From Nanobdellota archaeon (GTDB lineage: Archaea > Nanobdellota > Nanobdellia > Parvarchaeales > Parvarchaeaceae): a stretch of DNA of 43,985 nt. The position numbers were made by a program, and so were the translations under genes. Within the stretch, counting starts at the first letter, position 1, and each line of letters opens with the position of its first letter. The DNA is taken from the NCBI GenBank assembly GCA_021851145.1, contig JAJZJK010000003.1, positions 1 to 43,985 on the forward strand, in the 5' to 3' direction. The notes beneath the pieces were generated by a model that was not told the origin of the DNA, did no database searches, and saw only the letters and a program-made list of their open reading frames with translations. Shown piece by piece: positions 28,656-38,074 of the stretch.

Positions 28656-29948
28656 ATGAATTACGATTTAAACTATGTAAGAGATCACAAAGACGAGCTC
28701 ATATTATCAATTAAAAAAAGGTTCTTAAATCCGCCTATTGAAAACCCTGTAGAAAGATTAATTGAATTGAATGAGACTATAAAAAAGAGCAGAAGTGAGG
28801 TTGATGAGCTTAGGCACAAAAGAAATACAATAAGCAAAGAATTTGCAGAAAACAAAGATGATACTCAAAAGAAAGAAAGCGAAAGAAAAACTGTTAGGGA
28901 GATAATGCAACAGATAAAAGAAAAAGAGGAAGAAATAGCAAAATATGAGGATGAAGCTAAAAATCTATTTTTATGGCTACCAAATGTTATTAGTCCAGAT
29001 GCGCCGGAAGGAAAAGATGATAATGATAATGTTGAAATAAGAAATTACGGAAAAATAGAAAAGAGAGATTTTATTACAAAAAGCCATATAGATTTGGGCC
29101 AAGAAAGGAAATTTCTGGATATGGAGAATGCTGCTAAGATTACCGGCAGCAGATTTGTTTTTATAAAAGGTAAGCTGGTACAATTAGAACTTGCTTTAGA
29201 GCTGTATTCTATAGAAAAGATATCCTCAAAAGGGTACTTGCCAGTTATGCCACCTTTTATGATAAAACGTGATATTTACGGCGGGATAGCGCATATGGCC
29301 ACCTTTGAGGATGCCCTGTACAAAGTAACTGGTGTAGAAGAAGAAGGAGAAGAAGAACGCTTTCTTATATCTACAACTGAACACCCTATGATAGCACAAT
29401 ATTCTAATTCGAATATACCTGAAGAAGAACTACCTATAAAATTAGTAGGTATAAGCCCGGCCTTTAGAAAAGAAGCTGGAGCACATGGAAAAGATACAAA
29501 AGGGATTTTTAGGCTACACCAATTTGACCAGACAGAACAGATAGTACTTTGTAAACCTGAGGATTCACAAAAATTTCACGAAGAGATGCTCGCTAACATA
29601 GAAGAGATTTGGAAAGAATTGGGGATACCTTACAGAGTAGTGAGTTGCTCAACCGGTGATATGGGGGTTAGGGACATAAAACAGTATGATATTGAAGCTT
29701 ACCTTTATTCACAAGAAAAATACAGAGAAGTTGGATCATTTGACAATACAACAGACTGGATATCTAGAAGATTAAACATAAAATATGTAGATAAAAAAGG
29801 AAACAAGGATTATGTTTATACTTTAGATGGAACTGGTTTGCCAATGCAAAGAACCATGATAGCTATAATGGATACTTATCAACAAAAAGATGGGACAATA
29901 ATAGTTCCTGAGGTGCTTAGAAAATATACAGGTTTTAACGAGATTTAG
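28656..29948 (+). CDS. serS: Seryl-tRNA synthetase
   Basis: Coiled-coil N-terminus; class II motifs FLISTTEHPM, ISPAFRKEAGAHGKDTKGIFRLHQFDQTEQ, TLDGTGLPMQRTMIAIMDTYQ. Confidence 0.97.
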   Translation: MNYDLNYVRDHKDELILSIKKRFLNPPIENPVERLIELNETIKKSRSEVDELRHKRNTISKEFAENKDDTQKKESERKTVREIMQQIKEKEEEIAKYEDEAKNLFLWLPNVISPDAPEGKDDNDNVEIRNYGKIEKRDFITKSHIDLGQERKFLDMENAAKITGSRFVFIKGKLVQLELALELYSIEKISSKGYLPVMPPFMIKRDIYGGIAHMATFEDALYKVTGVEEEGEEERFLISTTEHPMIAQYSNSNIPEEELPIKLVGISPAFRKEAGAHGKDTKGIFRLHQFDQTEQIVLCKPEDSQKFHEEMLANIEEIWKELGIPYRVVSCSTGDMGVRDIKQYDIEAYLYSQEKYREVGSFDNTTDWISRRLNIKYVDKKGNKDYVYTLDGTGLPMQRTMIAIMDTYQQKDGTIIVPEVLRKYTGFNEI

Positions 29949-30018
29949 TAATACTATAGTAATACTCAACTTTGTTTTATAAAAGAAAAAATGCGCTTAT
30001 TATTAAGGGGGTAATAAT

Positions 30019-32196
30019 ATGGGAAGTCAAATGCTTGAGGAAATAATAAAAAAAGATAATAATTCTTATTCTAAATTAAGGCTTCTTACTATGTCAGAGT
30101 TAGAACTTGCAACAAAACTAAGTGACAAACAGGTACTAGATAATTTAGGGCAGATGATAAAAGATTATGAAGGTAAAATTGACGGTATAGTCATAAATGG
30201 GGGCCTGGCATATATACCTGACAAATATAGCAGATTAAGAGGGGAGAGATTAGATTTAGTAGAGGACATGCTAAAAGAGAAATATGGAGAAGAAGCTTAT
30301 AATGAAATAAAACGTGGAAAAAATGACTCTAATTCTGTTGATGATTTAACTGAAGCCGCAATACTTGCAAGAATACAGATGAAAAGCATTGCTTATGAAG
30401 CTAAGAAAAAAGGAGTACCTATTTATTATATTTATGGGGTTACAGACTACAAAAACGTAAAAATGATCATAGAAGCATTGGAAAGGCTTAGCAGAAGAAA
30501 TAACAGAGAAGAAGAGAGAGTTAGAGAAACGAAAAAGAATAAAAAACAAAACAAACTTGAAGATAAAGTGCCAGATGAGATAGAAAGAATAATGTCTATT
30601 ATCCCTGATAGCTATAAATTTAAGGCCTCTAAATGGAAAACGTCAGATAAACAAGGTATAAAAGATAAAGCTAATGACATCTACTTGCACCTTATAAATA
30701 TGATGCTAAATCCTGGTAAAAACCAAGATAACATAAAAGTATACAAAAAATTTGAAAATTTCATTGGAGACAAAGAGAGTAATGAACCTGATGCAGAAAT
30801 AACAATAAATGGTGTTAAGGTAAAAGTATTCCACGCTATTAATGCTCTTACTGCTGGATTAAACGAAGGAAAACCTAGCGACAGAACAATAAACATGATA
30901 GTAGATTATACAAATTTAGATGCTCAGTATGGAAGACTTGCGGATATTTATATAACTGGAAGAGGATCCGCAACGGAATTTACAGCGTTAGATTACCAAA
31001 GCAGGAAAGAGCCTGTATTGATATTTAACCAAGGTCCTTTAATGGATATAGACAGACAATTTAAACTAAGAGCAAGCCTTAATAAGACGGATGTATCCAA
31101 AAGGTTATCGCAATTTGAAGATAGCGGGGTCTCTTTCTTATCGGTTTACAATGATAATACTGTTGAGATAGAACATTTAGATGTAAGTGGCATAAAAAAC
31201 AAGATAAATCCTTCCAAACTAAATAAAGAAAAACAGAATGGATCGCTTTATGAAGTGGTTCAAGCATCGGATTGGCATGTTGGAAACGCCGCCTCAGATT
31301 ATGAAGCAATGGAAGAAGTACCTAAAATAATTAGCAAAAGTGATGTTCCTAAAGAGAAAAGAGTACTTTTCGTGGGTGGAGACATGGTTGATGGCGGAAA
31401 TGATAAAGCACAAAGGACAAAGATGTCACTACCCAGAGCACCAAGTCCAGAAGAATTTGTAGGAAAACTTGAGGATATTTTAAAGGATGACAACAAAGAA
31501 AATACAAAAACCAAGTTTATCTCTGAATTGCACAAAGTAGTCTATGGAAATTCAGATATAGACTTAGGCCAGCAGGAAAAAAGACTCGATAATTACCTAA
31601 AACCACTGGCACCACTATTTGACAAAGCATATGTAGTAGGTGGAAACCATTTTGAAAGGGCAACTGGTAATGGGAGCGAAGGCAGAATGATTGGGCCTAA
31701 ACTTGAAAATGGTGGTACAAACGAAGTAGTTTATGTAGATGATTACTTATTGAGGGGAGAAACGCCTTACCTCGGAGATTATGGTTTATTGATGATGCAT
31801 AGCGCAGGTTATAGAGGCGGGGTAGATGCAAGAACCTCTCTAATGAACACTATAAAAAACACTGGATCGGATCTTATAGACTTGGGGATGGCTGGAGATT
31901 GCCATGAACCTGGAATAAAATTTGCCTTAAAGAAAAAGAATGGTGAATGGAGGACTATGGCTACAATTACAACTCCCGCGCTTGAAGGTGAAACTTACTT
32001 TGAAAAATATATAATCCATAAACCAAATTATACCAAAGGCATAAGTGAAATTTATATACCTACAGATAGCACAATAGGAACATCGTATTTAAAGTACAAA
32101 CTAATTCCGCTACAAACAATAAGAGATGAAATATATGCATCAGGAGGGTCAAGGTACTACAAAGCATTGGATAAGATATTAAACAAACTTGATTAA
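30019..32196 (+). CDS. Tandem metallophosphoesterase-like protein (degenerate first copy, intact second copy)
   Basis: C-terminal half has SDWHVG, VGGDMVDGG, VGGNHFER, MMHS and GDCHEPG; N-terminal half has the parallel series INGGLAY, YGVTDYKN, TGRGSATEF. Confidence 0.75.
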   Translation: MGSQMLEEIIKKDNNSYSKLRLLTMSELELATKLSDKQVLDNLGQMIKDYEGKIDGIVINGGLAYIPDKYSRLRGERLDLVEDMLKEKYGEEAYNEIKRGKNDSNSVDDLTEAAILARIQMKSIAYEAKKKGVPIYYIYGVTDYKNVKMIIEALERLSRRNNREEERVRETKKNKKQNKLEDKVPDEIERIMSIIPDSYKFKASKWKTSDKQGIKDKANDIYLHLINMMLNPGKNQDNIKVYKKFENFIGDKESNEPDAEITINGVKVKVFHAINALTAGLNEGKPSDRTINMIVDYTNLDAQYGRLADIYITGRGSATEFTALDYQSRKEPVLIFNQGPLMDIDRQFKLRASLNKTDVSKRLSQFEDSGVSFLSVYNDNTVEIEHLDVSGIKNKINPSKLNKEKQNGSLYEVVQASDWHVGNAASDYEAMEEVPKIISKSDVPKEKRVLFVGGDMVDGGNDKAQRTKMSLPRAPSPEEFVGKLEDILKDDNKENTKTKFISELHKVVYGNSDIDLGQQEKRLDNYLKPLAPLFDKAYVVGGNHFERATGNGSEGRMIGPKLENGGTNEVVYVDDYLLRGETPYLGDYGLLMMHSAGYRGGVDARTSLMNTIKNTGSDLIDLGMAGDCHEPGIKFALKKKNGEWRTMATITTPALEGETYFEKYIIHKPNYTKGISEIYIPTDSTIGTSYLKYKLIPLQTIRDEIYASGGSRYYKALDKILNKLD

Positions 32197-32221
32197 AAGC
32201 TAATACATAAATATTATTAGG

Positions 32222-33298
32222 ATGGCTTTAGGTATATTCATGGATGAAAATAAAAAAGCAGAAAGCATCAATAGCGTTAGAAAATTTGTTTCGGAAAACA
32301 ATGATTTTACAGTTTTTTACCACTTTGATACTGATGGGATAGTAAGTGCTGCATTGCTTACGGCTGCACTTAAAAAGATAAATAAGGGAGTTTATTACTA
32401 CAGACCAACAAATTATGAAGACTACGAAAAAATGGATATGCAAGAGTACAGCAAGAACATAATAATATGCGATATGCAGATAAGGGAAGCGCAGTTACCG
32501 CTATTCAAAGACAAAAACCTATGTATAATTGATCATCACCAAATAATAGAAGCAGATATGTCTGCATATGCAAACCCTAAGATTTGGGGTGATAACACAT
32601 ATACCCCTTGTTCTTTACTTGTATACAGAATATTTAAGCAAGAAGTGGAAGAATTGGATTGGGAATCTGCAATAGGTTTAGTTGGAGATTCTGGCGGAAA
32701 AGAGAATTCAGAATTTGTAAAAGAAACTGCCGAAAAATATGGAATAAAAATCGGAACAGATGAATTCATGTATGATAATGATTTTGGTAAGGCTGCGGGG
32801 ATGATAGGTGCTATGACTACAGTGTATAATAGAGAAGGCGCCGATGAGGCATTGGGTATACTAATGAATAGCGCTTCTATTTCAGACGTAATAAATAACC
32901 AAAAACTTGTTTTCGCGGATAAAAAAGTAAGATTTGAACTTGAAAAACTAAAAGAAGACTTTAAAGAAAAAGCGGAAAAAGTCGGAAAGGTCTATTTTTA
33001 TGAATTAGACCAAAAAAAGAAGAGATACTCTTCTACATTAGTTACAGAATTAAGCTTTGATAAAGAGTATTATGGGAATGTTCTTGTGTTTATGACTAAG
33101 ATAAATGCAAGAACTATGAGACTAAACCTAAGAGCAAATGGGGTTGAGATAAAACTTCCAGTCATGCTGAACAATATCTTCAAAAAAGTTAAGGGAGAAG
33201 GCGGAGGGCATGATAAGGCATCCGGTGGTTCTATAAACTACAAAGACAAAGACAAATTCAAACAGCTTTTCCTTGAAGAAGCTAAAGACTTAAATTAA
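32222..33298 (+). CDS. DHH-family phosphoesterase (RecJ/GAN-like)
   Basis: FYHFDTDGIVSAALL, CIIDHHQI, GLVGDSGG, C-terminal GGGHDKASGGSI. Confidence 0.9.
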   Translation: MALGIFMDENKKAESINSVRKFVSENNDFTVFYHFDTDGIVSAALLTAALKKINKGVYYYRPTNYEDYEKMDMQEYSKNIIICDMQIREAQLPLFKDKNLCIIDHHQIIEADMSAYANPKIWGDNTYTPCSLLVYRIFKQEVEELDWESAIGLVGDSGGKENSEFVKETAEKYGIKIGTDEFMYDNDFGKAAGMIGAMTTVYNREGADEALGILMNSASISDVINNQKLVFADKKVRFELEKLKEDFKEKAEKVGKVYFYELDQKKKRYSSTLVTELSFDKEYYGNVLVFMTKINARTMRLNLRANGVEIKLPVMLNNIFKKVKGEGGGHDKASGGSINYKDKDKFKQLFLEEAKDLN

Positions 33299-33568
33299 CT
33301 AGAAATCCGGTGCCCTGCTTACTTCAGATATACTTAGACTTGCCTCTTTAAATGAAGAAAATGCTTCTTCAATCTTAGAAGTTCCCTCGTCCTCGTCTGC
33401 TACTAAAGTGATCATTATTACAGTTAAACCAAATGCAAGAGGCTGCACTTCGGATTTGTATACTGAGCCGTATTTAGATAAGAATGATTTTAACTCACCA
33501 ACAACTTTGTCTATATCAGACGAAGTATCCTTTGGGAGTGCCTTTATTTTTATTACTACTTTTCCCAT
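33299..33568 (-). CDS. ef1b: Translation elongation factor 1-beta (start MGKVVIKIKALP)
   Basis: About 89 aa; KVVIKIKALPKDTSSDIDKVV...QPLAFGLTVIMITLVADEDEG. Confidence 0.92.
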   Translation of the reverse strand: MGKVVIKIKALPKDTSSDIDKVVGELKSFLSKYGSVYKSEVQPLAFGLTVIMITLVADEDEGTSKIEEAFSSFKEASLSISEVSRAPDF

Positions 33569-33569
33569 A

Positions 33570-33755
33570 TTAAGGCCCCACAAAACCACATACTTTACAG
33601 GTGTAATTAACGCCTCTTCCCCTGCATTTTCCGCATCTGGATATTTTTGTATTGCAATTTGGGCAATTAAAGACTACTGAATCATCTATTATTGAGATAT
33701 CCCTATCACAGGATATACAAAAATTCTTTTCTGACTCAATTAACTCCTCTGCCAT
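33570..33755 (-). CDS. Zinc-ribbon protein (DUF1610-like)
   Basis: 61 aa; CISCDRDI...FNCPNCNTKISRCGKCRGRGVNYTCKVCGFVGP, directly upstream of EF-1beta. Confidence 0.88.
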   Translation of the reverse strand: MAEELIESEKNFCISCDRDISIIDDSVVFNCPNCNTKISRCGKCRGRGVNYTCKVCGFVGP

Positions 33756-33807
33756 TTGTTAGTTTATTATTAGATTCATATTTATATGTTTCTGTTATAG
33801 ATAATAT

Positions 33808-34167
33808 ATGGAAAAAGACATAAAACAGGTAATAATCTTGAGAAAGAATATAGGCATGGGAACAGGCAAACTTGTTGCACAAGGGTCTCATGCAAGCCTT
33901 ATGAGTTTTATACACACCGAAAAGATTTATCCGGAGATTGCTAAGAAATGGTTGGCACAGGGAGAAACCAAAATAGTGCTAAAAGTGAATAAAATAGAGG
34001 AATTTGAAGATTTGAAAAACAAACTAAAAAGGAGTGATATACCATTCCAGGTCGTAAAAGATGCTGGACAGACACAAGTTCCACCTGGTACTGAAACTGC
34101 AATAGGGATAGGCCCTTATTATACGGACGAAATAAATAAGATAACCTCTAAACTTAAACTTTTATGA
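33808..34167 (+). CDS. pth2: Peptidyl-tRNA hydrolase (Pth2)
   Basis: KQVIILRKNIGMGTGKLVAQGSHAS...DAGQTQVPPGTETAIGIGP. Confidence 0.97.
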   Translation: MEKDIKQVIILRKNIGMGTGKLVAQGSHASLMSFIHTEKIYPEIAKKWLAQGETKIVLKVNKIEEFEDLKNKLKRSDIPFQVVKDAGQTQVPPGTETAIGIGPYYTDEINKITSKLKLL

Positions 34168-34481
34168 CAAATATACTGTACATAATGATAAATTCTGTAA
34201 TACAGACTAACCCTTACTTAGGTTACCTATTTTTTGGGTTGATTATAGCAGGAGTTGGGATAACTTACTTTTATAGAAAAGAGGTAGGATTTCTGATAAC
34301 TATAATAATCTCTTCAATTTTAGGCTATATTGGAATTTTTTCTTCATTAATATTTATTTTAACTGCCGCTTGTATCCTACTTCTTGTGCTTTCTTTACTT
34401 GGAGGAGGTTCTATAACCCGACCAATAAAAAATCTAGAAAGTTGGATGTATCTAAAATTTGTCTTAAAGAAACAAAAGTAA
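34164..34481 (+). CDS. Small membrane protein
   Basis: 105 aa, about three TM segments, ATGA overlap with pth2. Confidence 0.6.
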   Translation: MTNILYIMINSVIQTNPYLGYLFFGLIIAGVGITYFYRKEVGFLITIIISSILGYIGIFSSLIFILTAACILLLVLSLLGGGSITRPIKNLESWMYLKFVLKKQK

Positions 34482-34552
34482 TGCATCGGCCGGGATTCGA
34501 ACCCGGGTCTCCACCGTGGCAGGGTAGTGTCTTACCACTGGACTACCGATGC
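34482..34552 (-). tRNA. tRNA-Gly (GCC)
   Basis: GCATCGG/CCGATGC acceptor, anticodon stem CTACC/GGTGG, loop CTGCCAC, T-arm CCGGG-TTCGAAT-CCCGG. Confidence 0.92.
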
Positions 34553-34590
34553 TTAATATTACTTATTAATAGGCCTCTTTTATATATCTT

Positions 34591-35028
34591 ATGTATTTCG
34601 ATGCCGAATTCAATAAAGAGAGTAACCAGTGGAAAAAATTCGAAAATGATGCTGCGGATATATTTGAGAAATTTGATTACACTGTTGAAAGGGATGTAAG
34701 ATTTAAAACAAGTAGAAGATTTCAGATTGATTTTATAGCTTATGACAAACAACGCAGATTTTTTGTAGATTGTAAAAACCATGCATATATCCCTCCTGAA
34801 AAAGAACGAGAATTCATAAAGAAACAGCTGGATAGGGCCTATAACTTTATTGGCAAACAGGATAAAGACCCTAAAAAGGAGATAATACTTCTTGTTACAA
34901 AGAATAAAACAAATTCTTTATTGTTGCATAAAATTGGTAAAGGGAAGGTGCTTGCAGTTGATTTTTCTTCATTACCTGTTCTTTTAAAGGATATAGACTT
35001 GTATGAAGATGAATTATTCTTTTTTTGA
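34591..35028 (+). CDS. PD-(D/E)XK restriction-endonuclease-like protein (Mrr-like)
   Basis: ENDAADIFEKFDYTVERDV...FQIDFIAYDKQRRFFVDCKNH matches the D...(D/E)xK core. Confidence 0.8.
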   Translation: MYFDAEFNKESNQWKKFENDAADIFEKFDYTVERDVRFKTSRRFQIDFIAYDKQRRFFVDCKNHAYIPPEKEREFIKKQLDRAYNFIGKQDKDPKKEIILLVTKNKTNSLLLHKIGKGKVLAVDFSSLPVLLKDIDLYEDELFFF

Positions 35029-35775
35029 TTACTCTAATCTATTTGCCAGAATAAATGACATTATAGCATCAGAATTAAGTTCATAATCTACTTTTAAGGG
35101 ATAATTGTTAGAAAATGACATTTTTATAGGTTTTTCTGAGTCTACAACATACAAAAATTTTGTAAGGTAATCTATAGAATATTTTGACCTAGTAGTAGAC
35201 TCTGATTTCAAGTCGAAGATTTCTTTGTTCTCATTTATTGATAACTCCTGTGAAAATTCCTTCTCATCGCTCTTTGAACTTATTATAAATCTCGGCCTGT
35301 CAACAGTAAAGTATATAGAATCATCTACAAGAGAGGCTGCTTTTACTGAATCTTTTATTAGCGAACCCAAAACAGTAACTTCTGATACAAACTTAAGTTG
35401 GGGTATCTTCTGCGCAGTATAATTCTCATCTATTAACGGAATTGAAAAATGCTGCTTATTCCTTCCATTTATATCTAATATAAGTTTGTTCTTAGAATCT
35501 GACAACTTCAGCTTGTCTTCTTTCTTAGCTAGTTTTAATATACCATTTAAATCATCAAGAGAAACAGATATTTTTACAGGCTTTTCTATGTTAAAACTGG
35601 AAAAAATTGATTTTTTTGCTTCAAAAAGGACCATTGCTATGTTCGCAGGATCCATTGCTTTAATTGCAAACCCCTCTTCATTAAAATCTATAGAAACATC
35701 GGACATCAAGCTACCTATTGCGTCCATCATTTTCTTAAAAACTTCTACATCCTTAAATTCAGCTTCCATTACCAT
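35029..35775 (-). CDS. pcn: DNA polymerase sliding clamp PCNA
   Basis: 248 aa; FKKMMDAIGSLMSDVSIDFNEEGFAIKAMDPANIAMV, C-terminal PLKVDYELNSDAIMSFILANRLE. Confidence 0.95.
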   Translation of the reverse strand: MVMEAEFKDVEVFKKMMDAIGSLMSDVSIDFNEEGFAIKAMDPANIAMVLFEAKKSIFSSFNIEKPVKISVSLDDLNGILKLAKKEDKLKLSDSKNKLILDINGRNKQHFSIPLIDENYTAQKIPQLKFVSEVTVLGSLIKDSVKAASLVDDSIYFTVDRPRFIISSKSDEKEFSQELSINENKEIFDLKSESTTRSKYSIDYLTKFLYVVDSEKPIKMSFSNNYPLKVDYELNSDAIMSFILANRLE

Positions 35776-36097
35776 CTAATAGATTATTTCTTATTATTAA
35801 ATACTTTTTATAATTGTTATAATCATTTATATTTATCTCTTCCACTTTATCAACTCTTACTTCAAACGAAGAATCAGCTGCTATAGTTCTTCCAGTAATA
35901 ATAACAGGTTTAGATATTTCAAGTTTAACATTCTCTTGGTAATTTGGGAGACAAGTAAGTGTTAAACCTCCGTCTTCAACATCAAACACACCCGTTTTAT
36001 CATCAACTGAAGTTATTTTACCGGGAAACCTTACCCTTAGATTATCTTCTTTTATTTCCTTAATTTCTGTATCTTTTATTACCTGATTTTCCATCAA
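35759..36097 (-). CDS. Small probable OB-fold protein
   Basis: 112 aa; RVRFPGKITSVDDKTGVFDVEDGGLTLTCLP...KPVIITGRTIAADSSFEVRVDKVEEI has OB-like strand order; overlaps pcn by 17 nt. Confidence 0.65.
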   Translation of the reverse strand: MMENQVIKDTEIKEIKEDNLRVRFPGKITSVDDKTGVFDVEDGGLTLTCLPNYQENVKLEISKPVIITGRTIAADSSFEVRVDKVEEININDYNNYKKYLIIRNNLLDGNGS

Positions 36098-36561
36098 TTT
36101 GTAGCGTTTACTACTGTAACATTTATATGTATAATTTTGTAATTTACGCAGTTAAGATAACTTGCAGATAAATTTGCATCAACTACATAACTTCCTAATT
36201 TTGAAGGAGAGTATACTCCAAACTCTGTATCTCCCGTTTCACTTGCATTAATTTCTGTCGAATTTGCAACTTCAACATAAAATGGGGCATTTTTAGGAGG
36301 AGTTACAACTAGGGCTATATTTTCGGTTACATTCCCAGTATTATTAAAACCTATCCTAAGGAATGTATTTGTGTTTTCTGGCGCCGTTAGATTTGAATTA
36401 GTATTATAAACGAAACTTAAATTTACAGAATTACAATTTATTGTCTGCACAACTGGAGCTTTGTAAGCCGGAGAGATTTTACCAGCTACTATAAAACCTA
36501 TCAAAAATATTATTAACAAAGCAAGCAATAAATAGTTCCTAAGTCCTTTCATATTTATCAT
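36094..36561 (-). CDS. Signal-anchored extracytoplasmic protein, sequon-rich
   Basis: N-terminal TM then an Ig-like beta-rich domain with many N-X-S/T. Confidence 0.65.
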   Translation of the reverse strand: MINMKGLRNYLLLALLIIFLIGFIVAGKISPAYKAPVVQTINCNSVNLSFVYNTNSNLTAPENTNTFLRIGFNNTGNVTENIALVVTPPKNAPFYVEVANSTEINASETGDTEFGVYSPSKLGSYVVDANLSASYLNCVNYKIIHINVTVVNATN

Positions 36562-36596
36562 TTAATTTAGTATTTATTGTTAATAAGTGTTTCGAT

Positions 36597-37187
36597 ATGG
36601 TAAATATAAAAGAATTCAATGGAGTTTACCCCCCTGCAGAGGATAGCTTTCTACTTTTAAATGCTGTAAAATATGCCCATGGCAGTGTACTCGATATGTG
36701 TGCAGGCAGCGGTATAATAGGCCTAAATGCCGCCAAAGTAGCAAAAGAGGTAACTTTAGTAGACATAAATCCAAAGGCAATAAAGGCAATAAAATACAAC
36801 GCAAGAAAAAACGGTATAAAGAATATTAAATGCATAAAATCTAACCTATTCTCTTTTCTTGATAAACAAAAATTTGACGTTATATATTCAAACCCGCCTT
36901 ACCTCCCTAAAAAAACAGAAAAAGGGTGGGCAGATTACGCATTATCCGGCGGAATAGAAGGCAGTGAAACTACTTTAAGGATAATAAATTCCATTAAAGA
37001 ACACTTAAAACCAGGTGGAACTGCATTTATCATACTTTCTACGGTTTATGATATAGATAAAGTATATAAGGAGATAAAGCGTTTAAAACTTAGCTTTGAG
37101 AGGTTGTATTCAGTTAATTTTTTCTTCGAAGAGCTTATCCTTATTAAAATATATGACAAGAGCAGGAATAGCAGTAAATCAAGGTAA
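36597..37187 (+). CDS. HemK/PrmC-family methyltransferase (archaeal Mtq2-like)
   Basis: VLDMCAGSGIIGLNAAK, VTLVDINPKA, IYSNPPYLPK. Confidence 0.92.
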   Translation: MVNIKEFNGVYPPAEDSFLLLNAVKYAHGSVLDMCAGSGIIGLNAAKVAKEVTLVDINPKAIKAIKYNARKNGIKNIKCIKSNLFSFLDKQKFDVIYSNPPYLPKKTEKGWADYALSGGIEGSETTLRIINSIKEHLKPGGTAFIILSTVYDIDKVYKEIKRLKLSFERLYSVNFFFEELILIKIYDKSRNSSKSR

Positions 37188-37479
37188 GATTATAGTAGCA
37201 GTAATTATAAATAACTCTGTACAAGTCCACAGGGTAAAAAGCTTAAGTGAAGTAAAAGACATACTCAATACCTCCAAGCCAACTATTGTAGGTGTAGACA
37301 AGAGTGCAGCAGACTTATTTGAAGATTTATCATTTTCATTTAATACTACAAAAATAGACGGAGAAAATTGTGATAACAAACAGATTCAGTCACTTACCAT
37401 GCTGAGTATAACTAAAGACTCAGATAAATGCGCGATAAATGCAGCCTACTATTCAGAAGAAGCAGAAAATTCCAATTAA
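37153..37479 (+). CDS. Hypothetical protein, possibly RNase H-like fold
   Basis: About 108 aa from MTRAGIAVNQGKIIVAVI; alternating strands, VGVDKSAADLFEDL. Confidence 0.5.
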   Translation: MTRAGIAVNQGKIIVAVIINNSVQVHRVKSLSEVKDILNTSKPTIVGVDKSAADLFEDLSFSFNTTKIDGENCDNKQIQSLTMLSITKDSDKCAINAAYYSEEAENSN

Positions 37480-37880
37480 ATTTTATTTTCCTGACCGCTA
37501 AGAACTTCTCCTTTTTCTACTTTTACAAAATCAGGCACAACTAAAAGATAATCCTCATCTACTCCGATTATCTGTGCTTCTGCAGCATCTGCACTTTTCT
37601 TTAATTTTGAAATTGTGCGTTTCAATTCATCTACCCCGCCTTTTTCTCTTATTTCTTTTACTTTTATAAATGATAAAGTGTACCCGGAACGAATGTCATT
37701 TAGTATGGAACTTGCGTCTTCAAATTTGTTGATATTATAGTACTTTACAAATATTTTAGCCATAGGCTTATCACCCTGCTCAACTTCCAACTCAACGTAG
37801 TCACCACTTTGACTTGAAGAATCAACATTCACATTCTTCTTGAATATATTCAAGAAATTATCAAACGAAAGATCTACCAT
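37476..37880 (-). CDS. sepF: SepF-like cell-division protein
   Basis: 134 aa; AKIFVKYYNINKFEDASSILNDIRSGYTLSFIKVKEI...LKRTISKLKKSADAAEAQIIGVDEDYLLVVPDFVKV. Confidence 0.8.
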   Translation of the reverse strand: MVDLSFDNFLNIFKKNVNVDSSSQSGDYVELEVEQGDKPMAKIFVKYYNINKFEDASSILNDIRSGYTLSFIKVKEIREKGGVDELKRTISKLKKSADAAEAQIIGVDEDYLLVVPDFVKVEKGEVLSGQENKI

Positions 37881-37980
37881 GTTTACACCTCACAACTTAA
37901 TTTTAATCCTATAAGAAGATAAGCAAATTTTAGTATTTAAGTTTATCATTATTGATGTTAATGCAATTTTGCAATAAATA

Positions 37981-38063
37981 TGCAGAGGGAGGGATTTGAA
38001 CCCTCGAAGGCCTAAGCCATAAGGTCCTAAGCCTTACACGTTTGACCGCTTCGTTACCTCTGC
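37981..38063 (-). tRNA. tRNA-Leu (UAG)
   Basis: Same fold as 9728..9810, anticodon loop CTTAGGA; 81 of 83 positions identical by my reading. Confidence 0.92.
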
Positions 38064-38074
38064 AATAACTATTT

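Noticed and set aside
34370-34699. 109-aa + strand ORF
   Set aside because: Spans the antisense of tRNA-Gly and overlaps two better ORFs.
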